A stretch of DNA of 40,449 nucleotides, taken from contig CAZQXC010000010.1 of assembly GCA_964597075.1 (NCBI GenBank), positions 1 to 40,449 on the forward strand, given 5' to 3'. The notes below the pieces were generated by a model, which had not been told where the DNA came from, made no database searches, and was given only the letters and a program-made list of their open reading frames with translations. Source of the DNA: UBA2336 sp964597075 (GTDB lineage: Bacteria > Bacteroidota > Bacteroidia > Cytophagales > Cyclobacteriaceae). This document shows, in pieces, positions 7,745 to 16,139 of this stretch. Numbering within the stretch: the stretch's first letter is position 1; each line of letters begins with the position of its first letter. The position numbers and the translations under genes were made by a program.

Positions 7745-10066
7745 ATGGCTAAGAAATCACAATGGACACAAGTGGGGAAACGCAAGTTGGAATTGTCCAA
7801 CCTTGATAAGGTATTGTTTCCCGAAGATGGCATTGTGAAGGCGGAAGTCATTGCCTACTACCTTAAGATTGCGCCTACCATTTTAAATCACATCAAAGGG
7901 CGAGCGTTAACGTTGATCAGGTTTCCAGACGGCATTCATGGCGAAATGTTTTACCAGAAGAATCGTCCGGACTGGGCGCCTAAATGGCTAGAGTTTGAAC
8001 GACTCGGTAAAGAAGAAAAGGATTACATCATTGCCACTGAGCCTGCATCGTTGGTCTGGGTGGCAAATCTGGCATCACTTGAGTTGCATCAACTGCATAG
8101 TCGTAGGCCAAACTTTGATTTTCCGGATTACATAGTGTTTGACCTTGATCCACCGGAAGGCTACTCATTTGAAAAAATTGTTTCCCTGGCGCTCGACTTA
8201 CGAACGCATGTTGAATCTTTTGGGTATACAGCTTTTGTCAAGACAACCGGAGGAAAGGGAGTTCACATCTGTTGCCCGCTTGAACCGAAGTTTGATTTTC
8301 ATACCGTGTTTGAATCGGCACAACTCATTGCACAGCCTTTTGTGGATGCAAATGCAAAAGAAACCACGCTTCACATTAAAAAGGATGCACGAAAAGGCCG
8401 TGTGTTGATTGATATATACCGGATACGCTCAGGACAAAGTATTGTATCGCCTTACAGTTTACGCGGTCGGGTAGGCGCACCGGTTTCCATGCCGTTGAAG
8501 TGGGAAGAATTGGAGCTATTAAAGAGTCCGCTTGAATATAATATTCATAACGCAATTGATAAAGTATTGAACGATGGTGATGCCTGGGAGGGGATGGATG
8601 CTTTTGCAGTGGAGTTGCACAACCATCGGAAGCGGGTGGTGGCAAAGGAACTGCCCGTTTCAAAGAAGAGAAAAACTCCGGCACAACTGGAGAGTTACGA
8701 AAAGAAACGCGACTTCAAAAAAACACCCGAACCCGATGCCCGCATTGTGGAAGGTGGCGGAAATAATTTTGTGATTCACCGGCATCATGCTTCACATCTT
8801 CACTATGATTTGCGACTGGAGCAGGATGGTGTGTTGAAATCGTGGGCGGTACCAAAGGGCATGCCGCCTCATCCGGGTATAAAGCGATTGGCCGTTCAAA
8901 CCGAAGACCACCCCATGAAATACCTGACGTTTGATGGCAAAATTCCTAAAGGACAATATGGAGGTGGTGATATGTGGATCTATGCATTAGGGAAGTACAC
9001 CATTACAAAAGATAAGAAAGATGGATTTTATTTCAGGCTGAGCAGCAAGGAACTGACAGGGGAGTACCGGATTTACCAGATCAAGCAAAAGGAGTTTTTA
9101 ATGGAACGGGTAGACATTCCTCAAATTGACTTCTTGAAAGAGGAGATTGCTCCTATGTCATCGGATAGTGCTACGGCATTGCCTAAGAATAGCGATGATT
9201 ATATTTATGAAGTGAAATGGGATGGCATTCGTGCCTTGATTTCCTTGGAAGATGGACAACTACGCATTCGTAGCCGAAACCAAAACGACATCACCAAGCA
9301 ATTTCCCGAACTATTGATTGCCGATAATGCCTTTCGTGCTACCAATGGATTATTTGATGCCGAGATTGTTTGTCTTGATAAGCACGGAAAACCTGAATTC
9401 AAGAAGGTTATCAACCGATTGATGGCCTCGGGCGAGAACAATATCCGTAAGCTATCGAAGTCGAGCCCGGTATATTGCTATATTTTCGATTGCCTGTATT
9501 TGGATGGAAGGAGTTTGATCAATGAGCCGTTGTTGCAGCGCAAAATCTGGTTGAAGGATGCCATTAAGAAAGATACACCGTATCGCGTAAGTGAGTGGGT
9601 TGAAGATGGTGAAGCACTGTTGGATGCTGCCCGGGTGCACACTCTGGAGGGCATCATGGCTAAACGCAGGGATGGACGTTATTTTCCAGGCAGACGAAGT
9701 GATTCATGGTTGAAAATAAAAATCAGGAATACGGCAGAATGTGTGGTGATCGGGTACAATGAAGGAAAAGGAAACCGTAAAAATGTTTTTGGCGGACTAC
9801 ATCTTGCTCAATGGGAGGGTGATGAATTGGTTTACCGTGGAAAAGTAGGAACCGGATTTGATGATGCCACGATAAAAGAAATTTTCTCACGAGTTAAAAA
9901 GTTGAAAGAAATCAAGAAGCCAGTTGAAGGCAAGGTACTCGATGAAAAAGTATCCACCTGGGTGGAGCCGAAACTGATGCTGGAAGTGACGTATGCATCC
10001 TTAACTCCGGTTAAGAACTTCAGGGAGCCGGTGTTTGTACGGTTGCGGGAGGATTTGATGGTGTAG
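7745..10066 (+). CDS. ligD: ATP-dependent DNA ligase LigD (Pol-PE-Lig)
   Basis: The ATG at 7745 gives a 773-residue protein; the open frame extends 36 codons further upstream but would overlap the MFS gene and adds no conserved sequence. Residues ~1-290 are the primase-like polymerase domain (FDLDPPEG with metal ligands D133 and D135; KTTGGKGVHI). Residues ~330-455 are the 3'-phosphoesterase domain (H345, H347, H348, HYDLRLE around D355). Residues ~470-773 are the ligase: adenylated K491 in YEVKWDGIR, motif IV EGIMAK, motif V WLKIK. The protein joins double-strand breaks together with Ku, which is encoded at 16140. All key residues are present. It lies 11 bases after the MFS gene, so it may be read from the same transcript. 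Confidence 0.96.
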   Translation: MAKKSQWTQVGKRKLELSNLDKVLFPEDGIVKAEVIAYYLKIAPTILNHIKGRALTLIRFPDGIHGEMFYQKNRPDWAPKWLEFERLGKEEKDYIIATEPASLVWVANLASLELHQLHSRRPNFDFPDYIVFDLDPPEGYSFEKIVSLALDLRTHVESFGYTAFVKTTGGKGVHICCPLEPKFDFHTVFESAQLIAQPFVDANAKETTLHIKKDARKGRVLIDIYRIRSGQSIVSPYSLRGRVGAPVSMPLKWEELELLKSPLEYNIHNAIDKVLNDGDAWEGMDAFAVELHNHRKRVVAKELPVSKKRKTPAQLESYEKKRDFKKTPEPDARIVEGGGNNFVIHRHHASHLHYDLRLEQDGVLKSWAVPKGMPPHPGIKRLAVQTEDHPMKYLTFDGKIPKGQYGGGDMWIYALGKYTITKDKKDGFYFRLSSKELTGEYRIYQIKQKEFLMERVDIPQIDFLKEEIAPMSSDSATALPKNSDDYIYEVKWDGIRALISLEDGQLRIRSRNQNDITKQFPELLIADNAFRATNGLFDAEIVCLDKHGKPEFKKVINRLMASGENNIRKLSKSSPVYCYIFDCLYLDGRSLINEPLLQRKIWLKDAIKKDTPYRVSEWVEDGEALLDAARVHTLEGIMAKRRDGRYFPGRRSDSWLKIKIRNTAECVVIGYNEGKGNRKNVFGGLHLAQWEGDELVYRGKVGTGFDDATIKEIFSRVKKLKEIKKPVEGKVLDEKVSTWVEPKLMLEVTYASLTPVKNFREPVFVRLREDLMV

Positions 10067-10071
10067 GTATT

Positions 10072-10107
10072 AAAAGTTGGCATTATGCCAACTTTTTGCT
10101 ATTTTTG
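10072..10107 (+). promoter_or_regulatory. higBA promoter with overlapping operator palindrome
   Basis: A TTG (10077-10079) and TATTTTTG (10100-10107, matching TAnnTTTG) are spaced 20 bases apart, ideal for a Bacteroidota promoter. A perfect inverted repeat, AAAAGTTGGCA at 10072-10082 and TGCCAACTTTT at 10086-10096, covers the -33 element and most of the spacer. This is where an autoregulating antitoxin such as HigA would bind. The same hairpin followed by T bases could also end ligD transcription (stop at 10066). Confidence 0.65.
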
Positions 10108-10112
10108 AATTC

Positions 10113-10415
10113 GTGAACATCATTAAGCGAAAAGCGATTATGGATTTTTGTTTTGGACATTCCGATGCAAAAACGGCTTTAAATACATGGTTTGCTGTAT
10201 GTCGAAAAGCAGATTGGAAGACGTACCATGAGTTGCAGCAAGATTTTCCAGAAGCCTTTCCAGTTGGTGATAATAGAGTTGTATTTGATATTAAAGGAAA
10301 CAGGTATCGATTAGTGGCAAGAGTTTTATTCACGTATAAACAAGTTCAGATTAAATGGATCGGAACACATCATGAATACGATAGAATTGATGTTAAAACG
10401 GTAAAAAAATATTAA
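10113..10415 (+). CDS. higB: HigB-type mRNA interferase toxin
   Basis: I choose GTG 10113, which gives 100 residues starting VNIIKRKAIMDF, as is usual for the HigB family; the upstream extension (from 10077) lies inside the promoter and operator. The protein contains the family hallmarks ADWKTYHELQQDFPEA, NRVVFDIKGNRYRLVAR and KWIGTHHEYDRIDV. HigB toxins are ribosome-dependent RNases of the RelE fold that cut mRNA and arrest growth. The -7 box ends only 5 bases before the start, so the mRNA may be leaderless. The cognate antitoxin follows after 8 bases, the toxin-first order typical of hig loci. It looks intact. Confidence 0.92.
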   Translation: MNIIKRKAIMDFCFGHSDAKTALNTWFAVCRKADWKTYHELQQDFPEAFPVGDNRVVFDIKGNRYRLVARVLFTYKQVQIKWIGTHHEYDRIDVKTVKKY

Positions 10416-10423
10416 GTATTTAT

Positions 10424-10861
10424 ATGTGGACAATCATTCAAACAAAGCGTGAGTATGATCGGGCAGTCGCTAGAATCGAAGAGCTGTCTGTAAATCCGCC
10501 TTCTCCAAAATCCGCAGAGGGTAAAGAACTGATGCTTCTTGGGTTTCTTGCATCGGAGTACGAAGAAACGAACTTTCCAATTCAGTATCCTGACCCGATT
10601 GAAGCAATAAAAATTAGAATGGAGGATCTTGGTTTAACGGTAAACGACCTGCTTTCTGTTTTTGGAGATAAGGGCACGGCATCAAAAGTATTGAATCGTC
10701 AACGCGCACTTTCGCTTTCCATGATCCGTGGGCTCGCGGAAAAGCTTTCATTACCCGCTGAACTATTGATAAAGCCGTTGAGTCACGAATTTCATTCTGA
10801 AAAAACTACAAATGTGGCTGAGCCAAGGGGTAAATATTCTGTAAAGAGAAAGCCAAAATGA
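10424..10861 (+). CDS. higA: HigA-type antitoxin with helix-turn-helix
   Basis: This 145-residue protein begins MWTIIQTKREYDRAVARIEEL, the N-terminal toxin-binding region seen in large HigA antitoxins. Residues ~60-118 form an HTH of the Xre type: DPIEAIKIRMEDLGLTVNDL, then KGTASKVLNRQRALSL, which contains the recognition helix. The tail (~120-145) is polar and basic. HigA neutralises HigB and represses the operon; the palindrome at 10072-10096 is the likely target. It starts 8 bases after the toxin gene and is cotranscribed with it. Confidence 0.92.
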   Translation: MWTIIQTKREYDRAVARIEELSVNPPSPKSAEGKELMLLGFLASEYEETNFPIQYPDPIEAIKIRMEDLGLTVNDLLSVFGDKGTASKVLNRQRALSLSMIRGLAEKLSLPAELLIKPLSHEFHSEKTTNVAEPRGKYSVKRKPK

Positions 10862-11036
10862 TTTTCAGAATGTTGTTCAACTGTAAACAGACGTGATCAT
10901 TCTTATTACTTACAAGTTTCATTTGATCTATGTTTGATCTCTTGCTAAAGGAGAAAGTATTGTAAACTTTAAGGTGTATTCTAAATCTTGGGTTATTTTT
11001 TGTTTATTGAGGTTTTTTTGTTTTATTCTAAGTGAT

Positions 11037-11897
11037 ATGAATTATTTTAAAAAACTAAAAGTAATACTATGCTGGAGAGTATTTCCGTTCTTGGTTTTGC
11101 TTTTATTGGGTTCTTGTGCTGAACAGGAATTAATGGATCATCCTGATTGTCTGATTAATTACTTTTATGATGGTGAGTATAGTTACTTATTTGATTATGA
11201 TAACCAGCATAATTTATCAAAAGTTAGAATGGAGTTAAATGACATTGAAGCTGAGATCAGATATTCTTATTTCTCTGATCGCATTGTTTTGAATTATGGA
11301 GTTAAGGAGAAAGGAGGCAATAATGTTGAGCTATTAGATGGGCAAAGAGTTGTTTGGACAAATGAATTAGGATTTCCTGTTCTTATAGAAGAGGAGGGTC
11401 TTACAATAACTGGCTATGCGAGGTATTACCTTCGTTTTGAGTACAATAGTGATAAGTTGAAATACATGATAGCCGATTATGGCTATTATGGAGATAATAA
11501 TAGTAAGGATTCAATTGTTGTAACAATGTTCGATAGTAACAGCAAAAATATAAGCAAGTTGAAGAGTTATTATTGGTTCAGCCAAGAGAATAAGTGGATG
11601 GAAGGAGGTACACTTAATTTAACTTACTCAAACAATATAAATCCATTTAATAAATTGTATTATGTATCTCTCACAGAGAGCTCAACATCGACAATATTAA
11701 GTTTCTTTAATGAGAATACTGAATCAGCGTTTACATTATTGAACCCAGATGGTTCTGTTTTTTCCAATGTAGTTTACTCCGATGAAGTTAATAGTAAAGG
11801 GTATCCTCTTTCGAGTACACAATATTACTTGGATCCGAACTTAAATGATACACCTATACAAATTGCACATTCTGAGTACAAATATGAGTGCAACTAA
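11037..11897 (+). CDS. Lipoprotein of unknown function, AT-rich
   Basis: The ATG at 11037 is preferred over the frame's first possible start at 10974 because it puts a proper lipoprotein signal directly at the N-terminus, with lipobox LLGSC (Cys27). The 286-residue product has repeated aromatic beta-strand segments (INYFYDGEYSYLFDYDNQHNL, RYYLRFEYNSDKLKYMI, STQYYLD, HSEYKYEC) similar in style to Bacteroidota DUF4595-like or RHS-like surface lipoproteins, though I cannot name the family with confidence. The gene is visibly more AT-rich than its neighbours and lies just after the toxin-antitoxin pair, so recent acquisition is possible. It ends 15 bases from the convergent TPR gene. Confidence 0.75.
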   Translation: MNYFKKLKVILCWRVFPFLVLLLLGSCAEQELMDHPDCLINYFYDGEYSYLFDYDNQHNLSKVRMELNDIEAEIRYSYFSDRIVLNYGVKEKGGNNVELLDGQRVVWTNELGFPVLIEEEGLTITGYARYYLRFEYNSDKLKYMIADYGYYGDNNSKDSIVVTMFDSNSKNISKLKSYYWFSQENKWMEGGTLNLTYSNNINPFNKLYYVSLTESSTSTILSFFNENTESAFTLLNPDGSVFSNVVYSDEVNSKGYPLSSTQYYLDPNLNDTPIQIAHSEYKYECN

Positions 11898-11912
11898 TAC
11901 TGTATCAGGGTC

Positions 11913-13124
11913 TTATTTACCCGTGATTTTACAAAACCGATCCTTCACTTTCTTATCAATCGGGTAGTTTAGTCTTTCTACCTTTTTTAAATCATTGCAG
12001 GCTTCTTCCATTTTATTCAACCGGTAATACGCAATCGCCCGATTATAAAACGCCACCCCATAATCGGGTTGATAGGTGATGGCTGCACTGTAATCTTCAA
12101 TGGCTTCATTGTATTTCTTTTGTGCGACCAGAATGTTTCCTCGGTTAACCCAGGCTTTTACAAAGGCATTATCTAACTCAATGGCTTCGGTATAATCGCG
12201 GTAAGCACCGGTGAAGTCGTGAAGTTTTTCTTTTGCGATGCCTCGGTTTAGCCAAATTTCAGGATCAAGACGGTTTAGTCGTATGGCCATATTATAATCT
12301 TCCAGTGCTCCGCGGTAATTCTTTTTTAACAACCGGTAGTAGGCGCGCTCGAGGTAAAGATCAAGCATGAGTGAATCGGCATAGATGGCTTCTGTAAGTT
12401 GAACTTCGGCCTCATCGAAGTTTCCCGCTTTTGCTTTCGCAATGGCCAGGTTGTGTTTGGCGATGGGATGATTAGGATATAAAACCAATGCTTGATTGAA
12501 ATCATCTTTAGATGTAAGGTCGTTGCAGGCCTGTTTGGCGAGCGCACGATTAACATAGTAATCCGCTTCATCAGGAGTTAACTGAATGGCTGAATCAAGA
12601 TATTGCACAGCATAGCTGCAATTGCGCAAGGATGATTCAATCAGGCCCAGGTAATTATGTACTTGTGCATTAAGCGCACTTTGAGCGGTCATCATTCTAT
12701 TGGTACCCGGACTATGAGCCGACTGCCGGTAAAATATGGTATTGGTTTCACCAGCGGGAAGTTGAAGTAGTTTCTTAAAGTCGACTTTGGCTTCAACAAA
12801 CTTTTTAAGTTGAAACAGCAGTGCTCCGCGGCTCAGCAACACTTCATATTGGTCGGGTTTAAACTCCAAACTGATGGTATAATCCCGAAGGGCCAAATCG
12901 GGCTTATTAAGCCGATCATATGTAGAAGCCCGGGCGTTGTATGCCTCGGTGTAGGCGGGGTATTCGGCCAGACTTTTAGTGAAAAGCTCAACGGCATTAT
13001 TCAATTGGCCTGAATTCAATGCTTTATAGCCCGCTTCCAGATGAGTTTCTGCCTGCTTAATCTTATCTTGAGCAAAGGCACTAAAGCCGGTGATCAGACA
13101 AAGAATAAAACCGAAGCGAGTCAT
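11913..13124 (-). CDS. Exported tetratricopeptide repeat protein
   Basis: This 403-residue protein has a Sec signal peptide (residues 1-18, ending SAFAQ) followed by about nine TPR units, recognisable from repeating blocks such as AEYPAYTEAYNARASTYDRL, PDEADYYVNRALAKQ, LDPEIWLNRGIAKEKL and PDYGVAFYNRAIAYYRL. A QSAHSPGTNRMMTAQS segment interrupts the repeats near residue 133. TPR arrays mediate protein-protein contacts; here this would be in the periplasm. No enzymatic domain is attached, and partner proteins cannot be inferred from the neighbours. Confidence 0.85.
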   Translation of the reverse strand: MTRFGFILCLITGFSAFAQDKIKQAETHLEAGYKALNSGQLNNAVELFTKSLAEYPAYTEAYNARASTYDRLNKPDLALRDYTISLEFKPDQYEVLLSRGALLFQLKKFVEAKVDFKKLLQLPAGETNTIFYRQSAHSPGTNRMMTAQSALNAQVHNYLGLIESSLRNCSYAVQYLDSAIQLTPDEADYYVNRALAKQACNDLTSKDDFNQALVLYPNHPIAKHNLAIAKAKAGNFDEAEVQLTEAIYADSLMLDLYLERAYYRLLKKNYRGALEDYNMAIRLNRLDPEIWLNRGIAKEKLHDFTGAYRDYTEAIELDNAFVKAWVNRGNILVAQKKYNEAIEDYSAAITYQPDYGVAFYNRAIAYYRLNKMEEACNDLKKVERLNYPIDKKVKDRFCKITGK

Positions 13125-13213
13125 ATTGAATAGGAATCCTGCGTGCCTACCGAAGTAACGTAACTTTCTTCTAAAAAGCTCAAACTTTTAAGTGGTATTG
13201 GCGTTTTACTATT

Positions 13214-13888
13214 ATGGATAAAACGAAAAAGTCATCCCGAAATTCTGCCAAGACTACTTCGGCAGAAACCATTATAGCTGCCTATCAGGAGCATGTATTG
13301 ATGGAGGGAAAGCAACCTTTAACCATATATCGATTTTGTAAGGATATTGGTGCTTCGGAAAGTGAATTTTACAAGATAGCCGGATCGTTTGAAGCCCTGG
13401 AGAAGCTGATCTGGTCGGGTTATCTGGAGAAAACCATTACCCGCCTTGAAGGAGATGCTGATTACGCAAACTTTAGTGCCCGTGAAAAAATATTGGCATT
13501 TTACTTTACCCTGGCGGAGAGCTTAAAAACGAATCGCAGCTTTTGCGTGTTGATGCTAAGTCGTCATCCAAAACCGGAAATCATTCCTGGGTTTCTGAAG
13601 CCATTTAAAAATAGGTATGAGGAGTTTGTTAGTTCTATTTTGCGTGACGGTAAGTCTAAAGGTGAAGTTGCAGAGCGACCGTATCTCGATAAGCGGTACC
13701 CGCAATTGTTCTGGGTGCACATGAGTTTGCTGCTGCATTTCTGGAAAGATGATGACAGCACGGATTTTGAAAAGACAGATGCCTTCATTGAGAAATCTGT
13801 AAATCTTGCTTTTGATCTGATCGGCAAAGGAGCGCTCGACTCCGCCATTGATTTCGGGAAGTTTTTGTATCAAAGCAGAATGAATTAA
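13214..13888 (+). CDS. TetR-family-like regulator
   Basis: This 224-residue protein has an N-terminal helical HTH region (TIIAAYQEHVLMEGKQPLTIYRFCKDIGASESEFYKIAGSFEAL spans residues ~19-62), with SESEFYKIAGSFEALEKLIW matching the position of the TetR recognition helix and helix 4. The rest is an all-helical ligand/dimer domain. It ends 17 bases before the ABC1/AarF kinase gene, so the two are probably one transcript and may share a function. The HTH is more divergent than in classical TetR, so DNA binding is likely but not certain. Confidence 0.75.
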   Translation: MDKTKKSSRNSAKTTSAETIIAAYQEHVLMEGKQPLTIYRFCKDIGASESEFYKIAGSFEALEKLIWSGYLEKTITRLEGDADYANFSAREKILAFYFTLAESLKTNRSFCVLMLSRHPKPEIIPGFLKPFKNRYEEFVSSILRDGKSKGEVAERPYLDKRYPQLFWVHMSLLLHFWKDDDSTDFEKTDAFIEKSVNLAFDLIGKGALDSAIDFGKFLYQSRMN

Positions 13889-13905
13889 CCAGCAGGAACA
13901 GACAC

Positions 13906-15207
13906 GTGAAAGAATTCGATAAAATTCCCGTTACTAAAGTGCAACGGGCTTCAAAGTTCATCGCTACCGGTGCAAAAATTGGCACTAATTATTTAAAACA
14001 CTACGGGAGGAAGTTAGTGGATCCGACAACCACCCGAAGTGAATTGCATGAGGATAACGCCAAGGACATCTACAATTCGCTAAGTGAGCTTAAAGGAAGT
14101 GCCCTTAAGGTTGCTCAAATGTTAAGCATGGATAAAAATCTGTTGCCCAAGGCTTATCAGCAAAAGTTTTCCATGGCCCAGTATAGTGCACCTCCGTTAT
14201 CCTATCCGTTGGTAGTTAAAACATTCCAGCAATATTTTGGCAAAGGACCCGAAAAGATTTTTGAAACGTTTACCCACACAGCTGTAAATGCTGCTTCCAT
14301 GGGGCAGGTGCATCAGGCAACATTGGATGGCAAAAAACTAGCGGTCAAGATTCAGTATCCCGGCATTGGCAATAGTGTTAAGTCTGATCTGGCAATGGTT
14401 AAACCGATCGCATTAAACATGTTTAAGCTTAATCCGGCTGAATACAATGAATTTATTCAGGAAGTAGAGATGCGCATGATGGAGGAGACTGACTATACAC
14501 TGGAGTTAACACGCTCCATTGATTTATCGAAACGAAGCAAACACTTAGAAAATATCGTTTTCCCCCAATACTATCCCCAATATTCTTCTGAGAAAATTTT
14601 AACGATGGATTGGATTGATGGTAAACCGTTGGGAGAAATGATCGGCAAGGAATTTCCAAAAGAAGCCGGACAAAAGCTGGGGCAAGCCATGTGGGATTTT
14701 TATCACTACCAGATGCATGATTTGAGAAGCGTGCATGCTGATCCGCATCCTGGAAATTTTATTATTACTCCCGACTATCAGTTGGGAATTATTGACTTTG
14801 GTTGTGTAAAGGTTATACCCGATTCATTTTATAACCTTTACTTCAAGTTACTGGACCGAAATCTATTAAATAACGCTCGGGAATTGGAAAAGGTATTCTA
14901 TGATCTTCATTTCATTTACCCGGATGACTCATCGAAAGACAAAGCATTTTTTATGGAATTGTTCTCACAGCTTGTGGAACTGTTGAGCAGACCGTTTCAA
15001 GCCGACCAATTTGATTTCGCAGATACAAGTTACTTTGAATCTTTATATACCTTTGGTGAAAAGTTATCCAATCTCAAGGAATTGCGTGAATCCAAAAAGG
15101 CCCGTGGTGTGCGCGATGCGTTGTATATCAATAGAACCTACTTTGGGTTGTACAATTTACTACATGATTTAAAAGCAACCGTGCGCACAGCGGTTGTAAC
15201 GGTTTAG
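13906..15207 (+). CDS. ABC1/AarF/UbiB-family kinase-like protein
   Basis: The GTG at 13906 gives 433 residues. ABC1-family features are present: a GSALKVAQMLS segment at 64-74 (a variant of the KxGQ motif, with Ala in place of Gly), AASMGQVH at 129-136 (the alanine-rich nucleotide loop), K148 in LAVKIQYPG, HADPHPGN at 277-284 and the DFG motif with D297. Family members are atypical kinases/ATPases linked to ubiquinone or other isoprenoid lipid metabolism. Cytophagales generally use menaquinone, so a role in quinone or lipid homeostasis is only inferred. The gene overlaps the convergent gene by 4 bases: the two stops interlock in TTAG. Confidence 0.92.
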   Translation: MKEFDKIPVTKVQRASKFIATGAKIGTNYLKHYGRKLVDPTTTRSELHEDNAKDIYNSLSELKGSALKVAQMLSMDKNLLPKAYQQKFSMAQYSAPPLSYPLVVKTFQQYFGKGPEKIFETFTHTAVNAASMGQVHQATLDGKKLAVKIQYPGIGNSVKSDLAMVKPIALNMFKLNPAEYNEFIQEVEMRMMEETDYTLELTRSIDLSKRSKHLENIVFPQYYPQYSSEKILTMDWIDGKPLGEMIGKEFPKEAGQKLGQAMWDFYHYQMHDLRSVHADPHPGNFIITPDYQLGIIDFGCVKVIPDSFYNLYFKLLDRNLLNNARELEKVFYDLHFIYPDDSSKDKAFFMELFSQLVELLSRPFQADQFDFADTSYFESLYTFGEKLSNLKELRESKKARGVRDALYINRTYFGLYNLLHDLKATVRTAVVTV

Positions 15208-16046
15208 CGGTTCTGATTATTCAGAAAGAAATTTATTCTAAACCGAAACATGGTCTCAAGTCGTGGTTGGCCTGCTATAAACTTTGTTATATTCAATGCA
15301 GCAGAGGTTCGGTCTCCGATCATTTTCCCTAAATCAAGGCGGAGAAACAAAAAATAGGTATCTTCTTCAAAGGATTGAATGTATTCGGGGTTTAATGAAA
15401 TCCAGCCAGCCCATTCGTCAAGAACAAATGTAGCAGGCAAGCTTATGCTTAGCACATTTAACTTCTCCTCACTATCCGGATCTTCAAGGTCGGGCACGCC
15501 ATCCCCACCGCCAAGACTATTTAAGCGGGCGGATGAGAATTGAAAATTGACTTGTGGAAATACATAAAAGGAAGGATTAGGTCGGTAAGTAAAAACAACT
15601 CCGGGCTTAAATATCCAGGCTCCGGCTCCACGTCCCAGTTGCTCATTACCAGTAGGTGCGCTCGCATCAAAAAATACCGATACTTTCTGTAAGCCAAGGG
15701 CATCTTTGGATTCAAAGGGGACACCGATGTAGCTAAATTTAATATCACCGATACCCGTGGTGTTTTCAAAGCCGGCAAAGTCTCCGCTGAAGATGGAATG
15801 AACCACCGGTATTGATATTCCCATAACATGACGTTTACCTGGTAAGCCGTAATGAAAGCCGGGACGGAAGGCGAAAAATTTATTTTCTGCAACAAAATAG
15901 TAGGAATCTAGGTCGATACTTACCCTGCTTTCCATATTGACGGGGCTGTAGGGTTGATGAGATTCTATTGCTGTTTGCGCCAAAAGTTTAGCGCAAACTG
16001 TAAAACAAAAGAAAAGTACCAGGGTCGAGACTCTGTATAAAATCAT
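15204..16046 (-). CDS. Outer-membrane beta-barrel-like protein (phenol MetA-type)
   Basis: This 280-residue protein has a Sec signal peptide (to about residue 24, ending KLLAQ). The remainder is amphipathic beta strand: RVSIDLDSYYFVAENKFF, PSFYVFPQVNFQFSSARL, YFLFLRLDLGKMIG, ending in a typical outer-membrane C-terminus MFRFRINFFLNNQNR. The pattern fits the MetA-pathway-of-phenol-degradation family of putative outer-membrane channels, whose substrates are mostly unknown. It is divergent from ku, with about 90 bases between the starts. Confidence 0.7.
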   Translation of the reverse strand: MILYRVSTLVLFFCFTVCAKLLAQTAIESHQPYSPVNMESRVSIDLDSYYFVAENKFFAFRPGFHYGLPGKRHVMGISIPVVHSIFSGDFAGFENTTGIGDIKFSYIGVPFESKDALGLQKVSVFFDASAPTGNEQLGRGAGAWIFKPGVVFTYRPNPSFYVFPQVNFQFSSARLNSLGGGDGVPDLEDPDSEEKLNVLSISLPATFVLDEWAGWISLNPEYIQSFEEDTYFLFLRLDLGKMIGDRTSAALNITKFIAGQPRLETMFRFRINFFLNNQNR

Positions 16047-16051
16047 GTGGC

Positions 16052-16059
16052 TAAAGGTA
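16052..16059 (-). promoter_or_regulatory. Near-consensus -7 box, possible leaderless start
   Basis: On the minus strand this is TACCTTTA, one base from TAnnTTTG, and it ends 5 bases before the ATG at 16046. The arrangement resembles that at 17034-17046. Confidence 0.35.
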
Positions 16060-16097
16060 ATGCCATTTCAATGAATTTGCTAAAGAGGTTCATTATC

Positions 16098-16139
16098 AAT
16101 ACTTTAGTATTACTTATTTAATTCTTTAAACTAAGTATT
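16098..16139. promoter_or_regulatory. Inverted-repeat cluster directly upstream of ku
   Basis: AATAC-TTTA-GTATT (16098-16111) is a short hairpin. A third related copy, AAGTATT (16133-16139), abuts the start codon and is the inverse of AATACTT at 16098-16104. The segment is strongly AT-rich. It may be a binding site or part of the ku promoter; no full TAnnTTTG box is seen. Confidence 0.3.

Noticed and set aside
10072..10096. The palindrome as a plain ligD terminator
   Set aside because: It lies just after the ligD stop and has T bases, so it could terminate. Its precise overlap with the -33 and spacer of a good promoter makes the operator role more likely, though both could be true.
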